Made by a program: the position numbers and the translations under genes. Under the pieces are notes generated by a model. The model saw only the letters and a program-made list of their open reading frames with translations, had not been told where the DNA came from and searched no databases. 64,000 nucleotides of DNA from Nocardia sp. XZ_19_385 (lineage in GTDB: Bacteria > Actinomycetota > Actinomycetes > Mycobacteriales > Mycobacteriaceae). The stretch's first letter is position 1; every line of letters starts with the position of its first letter. Below are positions 16,840 to 24,818 of this stretch, piece by piece. The stretch is from assembly GCF_015355755.1 (NCBI RefSeq), contig NZ_JACVEE010000001.1:434001-498000 (forward strand), read 5' to 3'.

Positions 16840-17418
16840 TCATGGCAGGCAGCGGAGTAGCTGGCTGCGGATTTGTTCTTCACTGGGTGGGTTTGTTGTC
16901 GCCATGCCGCGCAACGTGATTCCTTGTGCGACGTCGGTGAGCAGGGCGGCGGTATCGGGGTCGGTGTAGTGGGAGTACATGGTGCGGGTGGCTGCGGTGA
17001 AGCGGTCCGCGATCGGGCGCAACCCGGGGCGGCGGATGGCCGCTATGTATAGCTCCAGCTGCACGGTGGTAATTGTGCGATCGGGGCCGAAGCAGCCGAT
17101 CAGCGCGGTCGCGGTCTGGTCGACGAGTTGGCCGATCGTGAACTCGGGGTGCGAGGCCGGGATGGCGGCCATGATGGCGGCGTAGTCGGCTACGCAGATC
17201 TCGAGGGCGGCGGCGAGGAGGTCTTCCTTGTCTTTGTAGTGGTAGGTCGTCCCGGCGATGGGGACGTCGGCGGCTTCCGCCACCGCGCGGTGCGTCAAGC
17301 CCTCCACACCACGTTCACCGATGACCCGGATCGCCGCGCGAGCGATGCGCTCGCGACGGTTCGGATCGAACCTGCGCCGACGCACGCTCCTGGCGCCGGC
17401 CTCGGCCTCCTCGGCCAT
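16840..17418 (-). CDS. TetR-family repressor of the adjacent VOC operon
   Basis: 192 residues from the ATG at 17418, which has GGAGG five bases upstream; an ATG at 17430 has no such site. The N-terminal HTH is typical: RERIARAAIRVIGERGVEGL, then AVAEAADVPIAGTTYHYKDKEDLL. The C-terminal ligand domain is variable, as usual. It is divergent from a VOC-VOC-oxidoreductase operon, and two copies of one palindrome lie between them, so it very probably represses itself and that operon. Confidence 0.9.
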   Translation of the reverse strand: MAEEAEAGARSVRRRRFDPNRRERIARAAIRVIGERGVEGLTHRAVAEAADVPIAGTTYHYKDKEDLLAAALEICVADYAAIMAAIPASHPEFTIGQLVDQTATALIGCFGPDRTITTVQLELYIAAIRRPGLRPIADRFTAATRTMYSHYTDPDTAALLTDVAQGITLRGMATTNPPSEEQIRSQLLRCLP

Positions 17419-17464
17419 TCTTGCCTCCATCGCTGCTGTTCGAGCTGGTCATACACCCTTCAGG

Positions 17465-17476
17465 GCACATTTGTAC
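17465..17476. promoter_or_regulatory. TetR operator copy 1
   Basis: GCACATTTGTAC is, read on the minus strand, GTACAAATGTGC: the palindrome GTACA-AA-TGTAC with one change. It lies on the side of the TetR gene. Confidence 0.6.
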
Positions 17477-17524
17477 CAGGTGCGAGCTGTGACACTTTTC
17501 CTGGTGATCGCATGCCATCCTAAG

Positions 17525-17536
17525 GTACAAATGTAC
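17525..17536. promoter_or_regulatory. TetR operator copy 2
   Basis: Perfect palindrome GTACAAATGTAC, 41 bases before the first VOC start codon. The pairing with copy 1 (60 bp apart, opposite orientation) supports a shared repressor. Confidence 0.65.
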
Positions 17537-17576
17537 TTATAGGTTCGAGCGAGTCATCCACGAGAAGGAGAAGAAG

Positions 17577-17996
17577 ATGCCATTCGTACCCTGCCTCGGC
17601 GTGAAAGACACCGCCGCGAGCAAGAAGTTCTACGAGCAACTCGGATTCACCGTGGACAGCCAGACCGCGACCGAGGGCGACGACATCCACATGGTGCTGT
17701 TCGACGGCCAGTTCTGCGGGATGCTCTACCGCCACGCGCAACTGGAGGACTGGCTGCCGCCATTGAAGGGCAAGCCGGTCGGGTTCACCGGCATGTTCTA
17801 TCTCGAAGTTCAGGACTTCGAAGCCATGGTGGGCAAATGCGCGGCGGTCACCGAGATCATCCGAGGCCCGTCTACCGATCACACCGGTACCCGCGAGTTC
17901 TATATCGCCGATCCGGACGGCTACATCATCGGGATCAACGACGCGGCCTCGCGCGCGAACAGCGACCTGGTCGGCCAGTACACCACCGAATCCTGA
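17577..17996 (+). CDS. VOC-superfamily protein (glyoxalase/bleomycin-resistance fold)
   Basis: 139 residues after AAGGAGAAG. One pair of beta-alpha-beta-beta-beta units: PFVPCLGVKDTAASKKFYEQLGFTV begins the first, and TREFYIADPDGYIIGI gives the terminal D-P-D/N-G-Y motif. Members bind a metal and act as isomerases, dioxygenases, thiol transferases or binding proteins. First gene of the TetR-controlled operon, with a second VOC gene 11 bases downstream. Confidence 0.88.
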   Translation: MPFVPCLGVKDTAASKKFYEQLGFTVDSQTATEGDDIHMVLFDGQFCGMLYRHAQLEDWLPPLKGKPVGFTGMFYLEVQDFEAMVGKCAAVTEIIRGPSTDHTGTREFYIADPDGYIIGINDAASRANSDLVGQYTTES

Positions 17997-18007
17997 GGAG
18001 AGCGATC

Positions 18008-18874
18008 ATGAGTTTCATGGCACCCGGACAGGTTGTCTGGTTCGAAATCGGCACCCGCGACTCCACTGCCGCCGAAAAGTTCTACAGCCAACTGCTCGGC
18101 TGGAATTTCGAAGTCGACCCGGATTCCTCGGTCGACGGCCGCCGCTACATCCGCATCATGGCGCCGGGGGCGCAGTGGCCGATGGGTGCGATCAGCGAAA
18201 GCGATTCCAGCGGTGAACAAATCAATGTGTCGGCGTTCTCCGAAGATGTCTCCGCCGATGCCGACCGGTTGCGCGAGGCCGGGGCCACGGTGCTGGTACC
18301 GGCCACCCAGGTTGCCGATGTCACCTGGTTCGCGGTCCTGGCCGACCCGCAGGGCAATCCGTTCTCGCTGTTCTCCCGCACCAGCAATGCGAGCCTGAAG
18401 GATCGCGCGGCCGCGACCGAGGAGCACTTCGAGCAGTCCTCCTACACACCCGCGCCCGGATCATTCGCGTGGTTCGAAATCGGAACCACCGATGCCGATG
18501 CCACCCGCGAGTTCTACAACAAGGCATTCGGCTGGCGGTTCGAACTGGACGAGACCGCCGGTGGCAAGCCCTATTACAACGTCTTCACCGGCAATCAGTG
18601 GCCCTCGGGCGGCATGTACGACCACGGTGCCGAGGGGACGGACTACCTGATGCCGAGCTTCCGCACCGATGACGTCACCGCGCGGTCCAAGGCGGCCGAA
18701 GATCTCGGCGCGGTCATCGAATTCGGTCCCGACAGCAATCCGGACGGTTTGGTGTATTCGCGGATCATCGACCCCAACGGCAACCGTTTCGGCTGTTCAC
18801 CGCGCCTGCGCAGTCCTGACCCGAAGGAGAGCCGTCATGAAGATCGCGTTGCTCGGAACCGGCGCTGGCCTTGA
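18008..18874 (+). CDS. Two-domain VOC protein
   Basis: 288 residues from the ATG at 18008. Two VOC domains in tandem: each begins with a W-F-E-I-G-T strand (GQVVWFEIGTRDSTAAEKFY and, near residue 150, GSFAWFEIGTTDADATREFY) and ends with a D-P-x-G-N motif (LADPQGNPFSLF; IDPNGNRFG). The last 20 or so residues after PRLRSPDP overlap the ribosome site and start of the next gene. They may be an altered tail created when that gene lost its middle. Probably a metal-dependent or binding protein; substrate unknown. Confidence 0.85.
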   Translation: MSFMAPGQVVWFEIGTRDSTAAEKFYSQLLGWNFEVDPDSSVDGRRYIRIMAPGAQWPMGAISESDSSGEQINVSAFSEDVSADADRLREAGATVLVPATQVADVTWFAVLADPQGNPFSLFSRTSNASLKDRAAATEEHFEQSSYTPAPGSFAWFEIGTTDADATREFYNKAFGWRFELDETAGGKPYYNVFTGNQWPSGGMYDHGAEGTDYLMPSFRTDDVTARSKAAEDLGAVIEFGPDSNPDGLVYSRIIDPNGNRFGCSPRLRSPDPKESRHEDRVARNRRWP

Positions 18875-19380
18875 CCATGGCCGATGCCCGGCGCGTGGCC
18901 GACGCGGCCGCGGCCAGTGACCGGCAGGTCTTCGTCGACATGTTCGACCGGTTCAGCCCCGCCCACCGAATCCTGTTCGAGGCAGCACATTCCGGCACCT
19001 ACGGCCGACTCCTGGAGCTGGAACTCGAGCTGCGTACCCCGCTGCTCTGGCCCGGCTACGACCTCGGCCTGGATTCCATCGCCCTCGATGTCATGCATGG
19101 CGATCTCGATGTCATGCATGGCGATCTCGACGTCCTCACCCGCGTCCTCGAACATCGCTTCGGCGACGGCCAAGATTTGGATTCGGCGGTCATCGAATAC
19201 ACCAGCTCTGGAACCCGCACCCTGAAAGCCGAGGGTCCCCAGAACTATGCCGCGATGATCGACCACGTCCTGACCTGTCTGCGCGGGGAAACCGAGAACG
19301 AGATCTCGCCGTCGAGCGTGCTCGACACGCTGGCGCTCACCCTCGACATCCACCACGCTATTCAGCAGCGGACCGCTTAG
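18837..19380 (+). pseudogene. Gfo/Idh/MocA-type oxidoreductase, internally deleted remnant
   Basis: An ATG at 18837 with GGAGAG upstream starts a normal Rossmann N-terminus (MKIALLGTG). After about ten codons the frame changes, near 18865, to LALTMADARRVADAAAASDR, which in intact enzymes follows the E-K-P catalytic segment some 90 residues later. The rest reads as a degenerate C-terminal half to the stop at 19380. The cofactor domain and active-site lysine are missing. A 21-bp tandem duplication further marks decay. It was probably the third gene of the TetR-controlled operon. Confidence 0.72.
19087..19128 (+). repeat. 21-bp tandem duplication inside the pseudogene
   Basis: Two exact copies of a 21-base unit (19087-19107 and 19108-19128) encode DVMHGDL twice, and the next bases begin an imperfect third copy (LDVL). 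It keeps the frame and looks like a slippage event. Confidence 0.85.
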
Positions 19381-19868
19381 CGCAGCAGCGCGTCGGCCTT
19401 CGTCTCGACCGCACGAAAAGCGGCCGGCGCCTCTACATGCACCCAATCACCTGGTACCGCACCGTTCTCCGTATCCGGGGCCGGGACGTAGGCGGGCGGT
19501 GCGAAGCGCACCTCGCTGAGCCGACCGGCGGCGGTCACCCGCGCGGTCTGCTCCGGTCCACGCCATTCGGCGAACCACAGCTTGCCGAACCGGCCGACGT
19601 CGAGACGCTGACCGTCGCTCAACCTGACCGCCACCTCGGCTCCGACGTGCTCGCCCCACACCAGCCACCAGCGGCTGTCGGGTTCACCATCGATCTCACC
19701 GGAAACACCCACCGCCATATCGCCGCGACCCGACCACACCCGCCACGACGACTCGTCCGCATCGTCCGTCTCGTGGTGATCCGGATGGTCTATCCGGAAA
19801 TGCCCATCCGCCGCCCGCCACCGCAGCATCACCCCGGACATCGGCAGTCGCAATTCCTCGAAACCCAT
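19377..19868 (-). CDS. Tryptophan-rich hypothetical protein
   Basis: 163 residues from the ATG at 19868 (AGAGGG upstream); the frame is open further up to 20078 but without a good start. The composition is unusual: many Trp and Asp/Glu (MLRWRAADGHFRID, SRWWLVWGEHVG, LWFAEWRGPEQ), and predicted mostly beta. No signal peptide or known domain. It converges on the oxidoreductase remnant, with overlapping stops. Function unknown. Confidence 0.65.
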   Translation of the reverse strand: MGFEELRLPMSGVMLRWRAADGHFRIDHPDHHETDDADESSWRVWSGRGDMAVGVSGEIDGEPDSRWWLVWGEHVGAEVAVRLSDGQRLDVGRFGKLWFAEWRGPEQTARVTAAGRLSEVRFAPPAYVPAPDTENGAVPGDWVHVEAPAAFRAVETKADALLR

Positions 19869-20117
19869 CGGCCGTCCCTCTCGGTGTAGTCCATGCCGCC
19901 ACCAGAAGTACTGGCGTGGCCGTGGATTCACACCTCGCCCCACCGAATACGGCCAATCGCAGCGGATCTTGACTACCGAGTACCCGCCTCGCTCCGAGAC
20001 CAAACCGTGACCTCCGTAGCGCACCGGAAGGGGCTGCTTCTTTAACCCCAACCGGCATCGGTGGTATGCCCACACCACCGATTGCTAACCCAAAGCAAGT
20101 ACGCGCGGCGGCTCTGA

Positions 20118-20831
20118 TCAGCGCTGCGGGGGTGGCGATTGGTGGATATTGAGCAGCAGGTGGTCGAAAGCGGTGATCGAACTTGCCTGCATCGGCGGGA
20201 TTCTCGGCACGGCGGCGATCAACGCTTCGGCGATGTCACGCAGTTTGGTGTTGGTCTCCTGCGATCTCCAGATCAGGACCTTGAAGGCTTGCTCGGCGCT
20301 GATGGAGTAGATGAGCATCAGCGCACCCTTGGCCTGCTCGATCGCCGCGCGGGACTCGATGACGTCGGGTATCACCGCGTCGAGGGCGTCGCGTTCGGCG
20401 TTGGCGATGGTTTGGCCCAGATCCAGGTAGTAACCGGTCGTGCCCACTACGACGCCGGCGTGGTCGAGGACACTGTCCGAGACCAGCATCACCTGATGCT
20501 CGGTGCCGGCGGTGTCGAGGAAGCGATATCGGTCAGCGAACGGTTCGCCTCGGCTCAGTGCGCGAGTGATCGCCTCGGTGACGTCGATGTCGTCCTCGGG
20601 ATGTTTGTGTGTGAGCAGCAGGTCGCTGGTGGGTTCGACCTCGCCGGGGGTGTACCCGTGCATCAGATAGATTTCGGGTGACCATTCCCAGCGCCGGGTG
20701 CCGAACCAGAATCGGAAAGTGCCGACCTTGGGCCCGCCGGTATCGAGCAGCACATGCCGGTCACTGCTCGCAAGGTCCGCGGCCTGATTGCTGCTCGACG
20801 CACTGTCGTGGGTCGTCCTCGCCTTATCCAT
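20118..20831 (-). CDS. PAS-ANTAR regulator
   Basis: 237 residues from the ATG at 20831 (GAAGGAG upstream). A PAS_3 fold occupies about 30-140 (FWFGTRRWEWSPEIYLMHGYTP, then TEHQVMLVSDSVLDHAGVVVGTTGYYLDL). An ANTAR domain follows (ESRAAIEQAKGALMLIYSIS, then AFKVLIWRSQETNTKLRDIA). ANTAR helices bind paired RNA hairpins to prevent transcription termination; the PAS part would sense a small ligand or redox state. No histidine kinase or receiver domain is seen, so it is a one-component sensor. Its RNA target is not identified. Confidence 0.9.
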   Translation of the reverse strand: MDKARTTHDSASSSNQAADLASSDRHVLLDTGGPKVGTFRFWFGTRRWEWSPEIYLMHGYTPGEVEPTSDLLLTHKHPEDDIDVTEAITRALSRGEPFADRYRFLDTAGTEHQVMLVSDSVLDHAGVVVGTTGYYLDLGQTIANAERDALDAVIPDVIESRAAIEQAKGALMLIYSISAEQAFKVLIWRSQETNTKLRDIAEALIAAVPRIPPMQASSITAFDHLLLNIHQSPPPQR

Positions 20832-20971
20832 TGGCGCGTCTACTCCTTCGATGAAACGGCTTGGCACCGTTGCGGCCTCGAAGCCTGGACAGAGACGGGA
20901 TCCCGAAACCGGAAGGGCTGGCTTCGAACCCGATCCGCGCTATTAGAGATATCCAGAGATTATGGGCGCTA

Positions 20972-21003
20972 ACAGGCCCCGGCGCAGATGCGCCGGGGCC
21001 TGT
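20972..21003 (-). terminator. Terminator after HdeD-family gene
   Basis: Near-perfect stem of about 12-15 bp (ACAGGCCCCGGCGC / GCGCCGGGGCCTGT) between the HdeD-family stop at 21060 and the PAS-ANTAR start. Confidence 0.75.
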
Positions 21004-21059
21004 ATACGGAAGAGGGGATTGTTTCCGACGACCCCCAGCTGCGGATCCGCGGCCGTCTA

Positions 21060-21782
21060 CTACATGGTGTCGTGGGTTTCTGGATCGCGGGTTCCCTGGG
21101 TGCGGGACGTCGCGGGCTCGTTGTCGCCGGACCGGTAGATCGTGGCGTCGTAGGTGCCGGGACGGTATTCGCCCGTGCGGTGCTGCGCGGGCCGGTAATC
21201 GGAGGCGACCTGCAGGCGCCGGGCGTCGGAGCGGACCCGGAACGCGGTGATGATCTCCATGATGCCCAGCACCACCAGCCAGATACCCGCCACCCAGGCC
21301 AGGGTGACCGCCGACTCGAACGGCCAGATGATCAGCACGATGCCGGCGATCGCGGTGAGTACGCCGAAGAAGCCCATCCAGCCCCGGCCCGGTAGTCGCG
21401 GTTCGGAGACCGCGGTCATCAGCGAGCTGATACCGCGGAACAGCCAGCCGATACCGATCCACAGGCCGAGCAGCCACACGGCGGTGAGTTCGTCACGGAA
21501 ACAGAAGAGCCCGATGATGATCGACAGCACACCGCTGACGAACGCGAGCACCCGCAGACCGGCACGGGCCGGTGCGCCGAATGCCGCGATCAGTTGCAGG
21601 ACACCGCTGATCAAGAGATAGACGCCGAAGATCACCCCGGCCACCAAGGCGGTCTGCCCCGGCCAGGCCAGGACGAGCACGCCGAGCGCCACCGACATGA
21701 CGCCCATCAGCAGAATTGTTTGCCAGGCCCCGCGCGCGAGCGTCTGCAGAGGCCCCTCGATCGGATTGTTTGGAGTCGTCAT
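21060..21782 (-). CDS. HdeD-family (DUF308) membrane protein
   Basis: 240 residues. Six hydrophobic helices in three repeated pairs span about 20-185; the repeat shows in ALGVLVLAWPGQTALVAGVI and IAGIVLIIWPFESAVTLAWV, each with a conserved W-P. The last 55 residues are hydrophilic and rich in Arg/Thr/Asp (YRPAQHRTGEYRPGTYD), a cytoplasmic tail not usual for the family. HdeD aids acid stress in E. coli; in actinobacteria the role is unknown. Confidence 0.88.
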   Translation of the reverse strand: MTTPNNPIEGPLQTLARGAWQTILLMGVMSVALGVLVLAWPGQTALVAGVIFGVYLLISGVLQLIAAFGAPARAGLRVLAFVSGVLSIIIGLFCFRDELTAVWLLGLWIGIGWLFRGISSLMTAVSEPRLPGRGWMGFFGVLTAIAGIVLIIWPFESAVTLAWVAGIWLVVLGIMEIITAFRVRSDARRLQVASDYRPAQHRTGEYRPGTYDATIYRSGDNEPATSRTQGTRDPETHDTM

Positions 21783-21857
21783 GACGCGATGTTAGGCCGC
21801 ACGAGCATAGTTCGCTGAATATTTGCCAGTCAACGCGCCGGAGGTGCGTCGAACGCA

Positions 21858-22271
21858 CTACGGAGTCGACGCTCCGATATTGACCATCCAGTCGACACCG
21901 AACTTGTCCTGGCACATGCCGAATTCGTCGCCCCACATCTGCTTCTCCAGCGGCACGGTGACGGTGCCGCCCGCGATCAGCTTCTCCCAGTAGCCACGCA
22001 GCTCCTCGGCATCGTCGCCACTGAGACTGACCGAAATGCTGCTGCCCGGTTTGTAGTCCATGCCGGGCGGGGTGTCGGCGGCCATCAATGTGAAGCCGCT
22101 GGGCGTCTCCAGCCGGCCGTGCATGATCAGCTCCGCGCCGCCGGCGGCCTGGTCGCCGAATTCGCCGAAGGTATTCATGCTGAGCTCGCCGCCGAAAACC
22201 TCGCGATAGAACTCGAGGGCGGTGCGGGCGGTATCGCTGAAGCCGAGGTACGGGTTGAGCTTGGAGACCAT
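21858..22271 (-). CDS. PhnB-like VOC protein (DUF1338/3-dmu-9_3-mt type)
   Basis: 137 residues from the ATG at 22271, set by AAGGAGTG upstream. It begins KLNPYLGFSDTARTALEFYREVFGG and ends with KQMWGDEFGMCQDKFGVDWMVNI, the pattern of PhnB-like glyoxalase-fold proteins. Probably a ligand-binding protein; no catalytic role is established. Divergent from the GT9 gene. Confidence 0.87.
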   Translation of the reverse strand: MVSKLNPYLGFSDTARTALEFYREVFGGELSMNTFGEFGDQAAGGAELIMHGRLETPSGFTLMAADTPPGMDYKPGSSISVSLSGDDAEELRGYWEKLIAGGTVTVPLEKQMWGDEFGMCQDKFGVDWMVNIGASTP

Positions 22272-22446
22272 GGGGACACTCCTTGCCGTAGGCGCCATCT
22301 GCAGGTTACTGCGCCCGGCGCAGGTGTGCGATGGATAACGCATACCTACCCGGGGGTTTATCGCCTGGGCCCCTGGGGAAGTCATCTCGAAGTGGCTCTG
22401 TGAAGGGTCGGGTTCGGTGCGTCTATCGGGTGGCTAGGAGAAGAGG

Positions 22447-23427
22447 GTGGCGGTAGTACTCGTGCTGCAGGCACGCGGGCTGGGTGATCTGCTCACCACA
22501 GTCCCGGCGCTTCGTGCGCTGCGCCGGGCCAAGCCACGCGACCATATTGTTTTAGCCGCTCCGCATCGTCTCAAACCCATCATCGACCTCACCGCCGCCG
22601 TCGATGCGATCGCGCCGACGCTGGAGCTGGGCGCGCTGCGCTGGGACGAGCCGGCGCCGCAGCTCGCGGTGAATCTGCACTGGCCGAGCACCGAAAGCAT
22701 CGTGGAACTGACGAAAACCGACGCGGGCCGGATCCTGAGCTACCGCAATCCCGCCTTCCCCGATCTGGAAGGCCCGGTGTGGCAGACCGATATGCATCCG
22801 GTGGAGCGCTGGTGCCGGCTGCTGGAGTCGGACGGGATCACCGCCGACCGCCGCAACCTGGGCCTGGTGCCGCCGGTGTCCACGACCAGCCATCGCGACA
22901 GCGTCGTCGTGCATGTCGGGGCGGGCAAGAAGGCACGGCGCTGGCCCCCCGACCGATTCGCCGCCGTGGTCCGGCATCTCCTGGTGCTCGGCCGGGAAGT
23001 GGTATTGACAGGTGACGAGTCCGAGCGGGACATCGCGCTGAGCGTGGCCGCGCGGGCCGGGCTGCCGACCAGCCGGGTGCTCGCGGGCGATCAGAGCCTG
23101 CTGGAATTCGCTGCCACCGTCGCCGAGGCCGCGCTGGTGGTGTGCGGCGACACCGGCGCCGCCCATCTGGCGACCGCGTTCGGCACCCGCACGGTGCAGC
23201 TGTTCGGGCCGACGCCGCCGCGCTGGGGCGGACCGCCGCCGCACCTACTCGGCCGGCACGTGGTGCTGTGGGCCGGGCAGATCGGTGACCCGGATGCCGA
23301 CACCCCCGACGCCGGACTGCTCCGGATCGGCGTCACCGAGGTGATCGCCGCCGTCGACAAGCAACTCAGCCAGCGGCACTGGCCCGGCACCGAACGGCGC
23401 CGCGCCCCCTATCGCCGGGTCGGTTAG
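22447..23427 (+). CDS. GT9-family glycosyltransferase (heptosyltransferase-like)
   Basis: 326 residues from the GTG at 22447 (AGGAG upstream). Two Rossmann-like halves. The N-terminus ARGLGDLLTTVPALRALRR matches the G-x-G-D-x-L acceptor-side motif. The C-terminal half has VVHVGAGKKARRWPPDRFAA and the nucleotide-binding VVCGDTGAAHLATAFGTRTV segment, then LFGPTPP. In Gram-negatives these add heptose to LPS; here the acceptor is probably a cell-envelope glycan or glycolipid. It overlaps the stop of the convergent ArsR gene by four bases. Confidence 0.9.
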   Translation: MAVVLVLQARGLGDLLTTVPALRALRRAKPRDHIVLAAPHRLKPIIDLTAAVDAIAPTLELGALRWDEPAPQLAVNLHWPSTESIVELTKTDAGRILSYRNPAFPDLEGPVWQTDMHPVERWCRLLESDGITADRRNLGLVPPVSTTSHRDSVVVHVGAGKKARRWPPDRFAAVVRHLLVLGREVVLTGDESERDIALSVAARAGLPTSRVLAGDQSLLEFAATVAEAALVVCGDTGAAHLATAFGTRTVQLFGPTPPRWGGPPPHLLGRHVVLWAGQIGDPDADTPDAGLLRIGVTEVIAAVDKQLSQRHWPGTERRRAPYRRVG

Positions 23428-23741
23428 GTCTGGCCTTCGGCCTCGCTCAAGGCCGCCGAGTAGGCGGCCAGGGCGCTGGGCCAGAACTGTTCCAGGTAGT
23501 CACGGGCGTCGGCGAGACCGCGCGGATCCAGGGAGTAGAGCCTGCGATTACCGTCGGGGCGCACCATCACGAGCCGGGCATCACGCAGCACCTTCAGGTG
23601 CTGCGATACCGCTGAGCTGCTGATTCCCATCAACGCCGCCAGGTCCCCGACGGCGCGCGGGGCCTGCGGCAGAGCCTCGAAGATGGCTCGCCTGGTGGGG
23701 TCGGCGAGCGCCACCAGCGCCCGCACTCCTTTAGTCGGCAC
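23424..23741 (-). CDS. ArsR-family HTH repressor
   Basis: 105 residues, GTG start. Typical winged helix: LADPTRRAIFEALPQAPRAV, DLAALMGISSSAVSQHLKVL, then ARLVMVRPDGNRRLYSLDP. No metal-binding cysteines (no CxC), so it belongs to the non-metal branch that usually controls an SRPBCC or similar neighbour. No such partner lies in the window. Confidence 0.9.
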   Translation of the reverse strand: MPTKGVRALVALADPTRRAIFEALPQAPRAVGDLAALMGISSSAVSQHLKVLRDARLVMVRPDGNRRLYSLDPRGLADARDYLEQFWPSALAAYSAALSEAEGQT

Positions 23742-23924
23742 TTAAGTAGTGTGATCGTTTGGCATACTTTTGGCGAATTCGGGGAAGGGGTATGTTTTCC
23801 CAGGTCGTTTCCGAATATCGGATTGTTCGTTACCCCTTCGTGATCTTCGAACAGGGCTTTTAGCCGTCTGTGACGGTTGCCACATGATTACGGGAGCCCG
23901 ATAACCCTCCCGTACGTTCAAGTC

Positions 23925-24644
23925 ATGCCCGTAACCGATCCGTTATCTTCGCGGCGGTCCGGCGGTACTACGTCTGCCCGCCGCCGCGCCACCGCCACGA
24001 AAGTGGCCACCGTGTCAGCGGTTGTCACTGCCTCCCTCGCAGTCCTGGCCGGCGCCGATCAGCACATGGCCGACACCGGCCGACTGGACGCCGGCAAGAC
24101 CATTGACCTCAGCACCGAGGTGCAGCCGCAGCAGTCCGCCCAGGCCGTCGCGTTCACCCTCCCCGAGATCCCGCAGATCCCCGGCCTCACGCCCGGCACG
24201 CTGCCGTGGGAGCCGCACAAGCCGGCCATCGAAACTCGGCCGCGCACCGTCCGCCCCGTCGCGGGCGCACTGACCTCCAACTACGGTAGCCGCTGGGGTG
24301 CCATGCACAACGGCATCGACTTCGGTGATGCGCTCGGCGCCCCGATCGCCGCGGTCACCGACGGCGTCGTCATCGAGGCCGGCCCCGCCTCCGGCTTCGG
24401 CATGTGGGTCCGCGTGCAGCAGGACGACGGCACCGTCGGCGTCTACGGGCACGTCAACGAGATCCTCGCGCAGGTCGGCCAGCAGGTCCACGCGGGCGAC
24501 ATCATCGCCACCGTCGGCAACCGCGGCCAGTCCACCGGACCGCACCTGCATTACGAAGTGCACCACCCCGAGTTCGGCCCGATCGACCCCGCGCCCTGGC
24601 TCGGCGGGCGTGGCGTGGCCATCGAGAGCCTCGGCGGCGAATAA
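23925..24644 (+). CDS. M23 zinc endopeptidase (peptidoglycan hydrolase)
   Basis: 239 residues from the ATG at 23925. A basic N-terminus and hydrophobic core at about 25-43 form a signal or anchor. After a Pro-rich linker the M23 (LytM/NlpD) domain begins near 108. Zinc ligands are His128 and Asp132 in MHNGIDFGD, and His207/His209 in GPHLHYEV. It is expected to cut cross-bridges of peptidoglycan outside the membrane, or to activate other hydrolases. The 180-base leader is long and includes a small inverted repeat (CGGGAG / CTCCCG). Confidence 0.92.
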   Translation: MPVTDPLSSRRSGGTTSARRRATATKVATVSAVVTASLAVLAGADQHMADTGRLDAGKTIDLSTEVQPQQSAQAVAFTLPEIPQIPGLTPGTLPWEPHKPAIETRPRTVRPVAGALTSNYGSRWGAMHNGIDFGDALGAPIAAVTDGVVIEAGPASGFGMWVRVQQDDGTVGVYGHVNEILAQVGQQVHAGDIIATVGNRGQSTGPHLHYEVHHPEFGPIDPAPWLGGRGVAIESLGGE

Positions 24645-24693
24645 GCCACACCCCGCGTGCGCCGGTCGATGAGGGACCTGCGCAAGCCCGACT

Positions 24694-24721
24694 GCCCCGC
24701 GAACATCGCCGTTCGCGGGGC
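24694..24721 (+). terminator. Terminator of the M23 gene
   Basis: Perfect 11-bp stem GCCCCGCGAAC / GTTCGCGGGGC with a 6-base loop, 50 bases after the stop. Confidence 0.75.
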
Positions 24722-24818
24722 GTTCGGCGTTCCAGGGGCGGGCTAGCACCCCGGTATTACGTGCGAATGGCGCTGCAGCGGGAGGTGCGGCAGTGCCTCC
24801 GATTTCTAATTTCAATGC

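Noticed and set aside
20921..20960. GCTTCGAACCC sequence resembling a tRNA T-loop
   Set aside because: No acceptor, D-arm or anticodon arm can be folded around it; no tRNA gene.
23760..23924. Possible ydaO-type (c-di-AMP) riboswitch before the M23 peptidase
   Set aside because: Such riboswitches often precede actinobacterial cell-wall hydrolases, but I could not align the conserved core sequences here.
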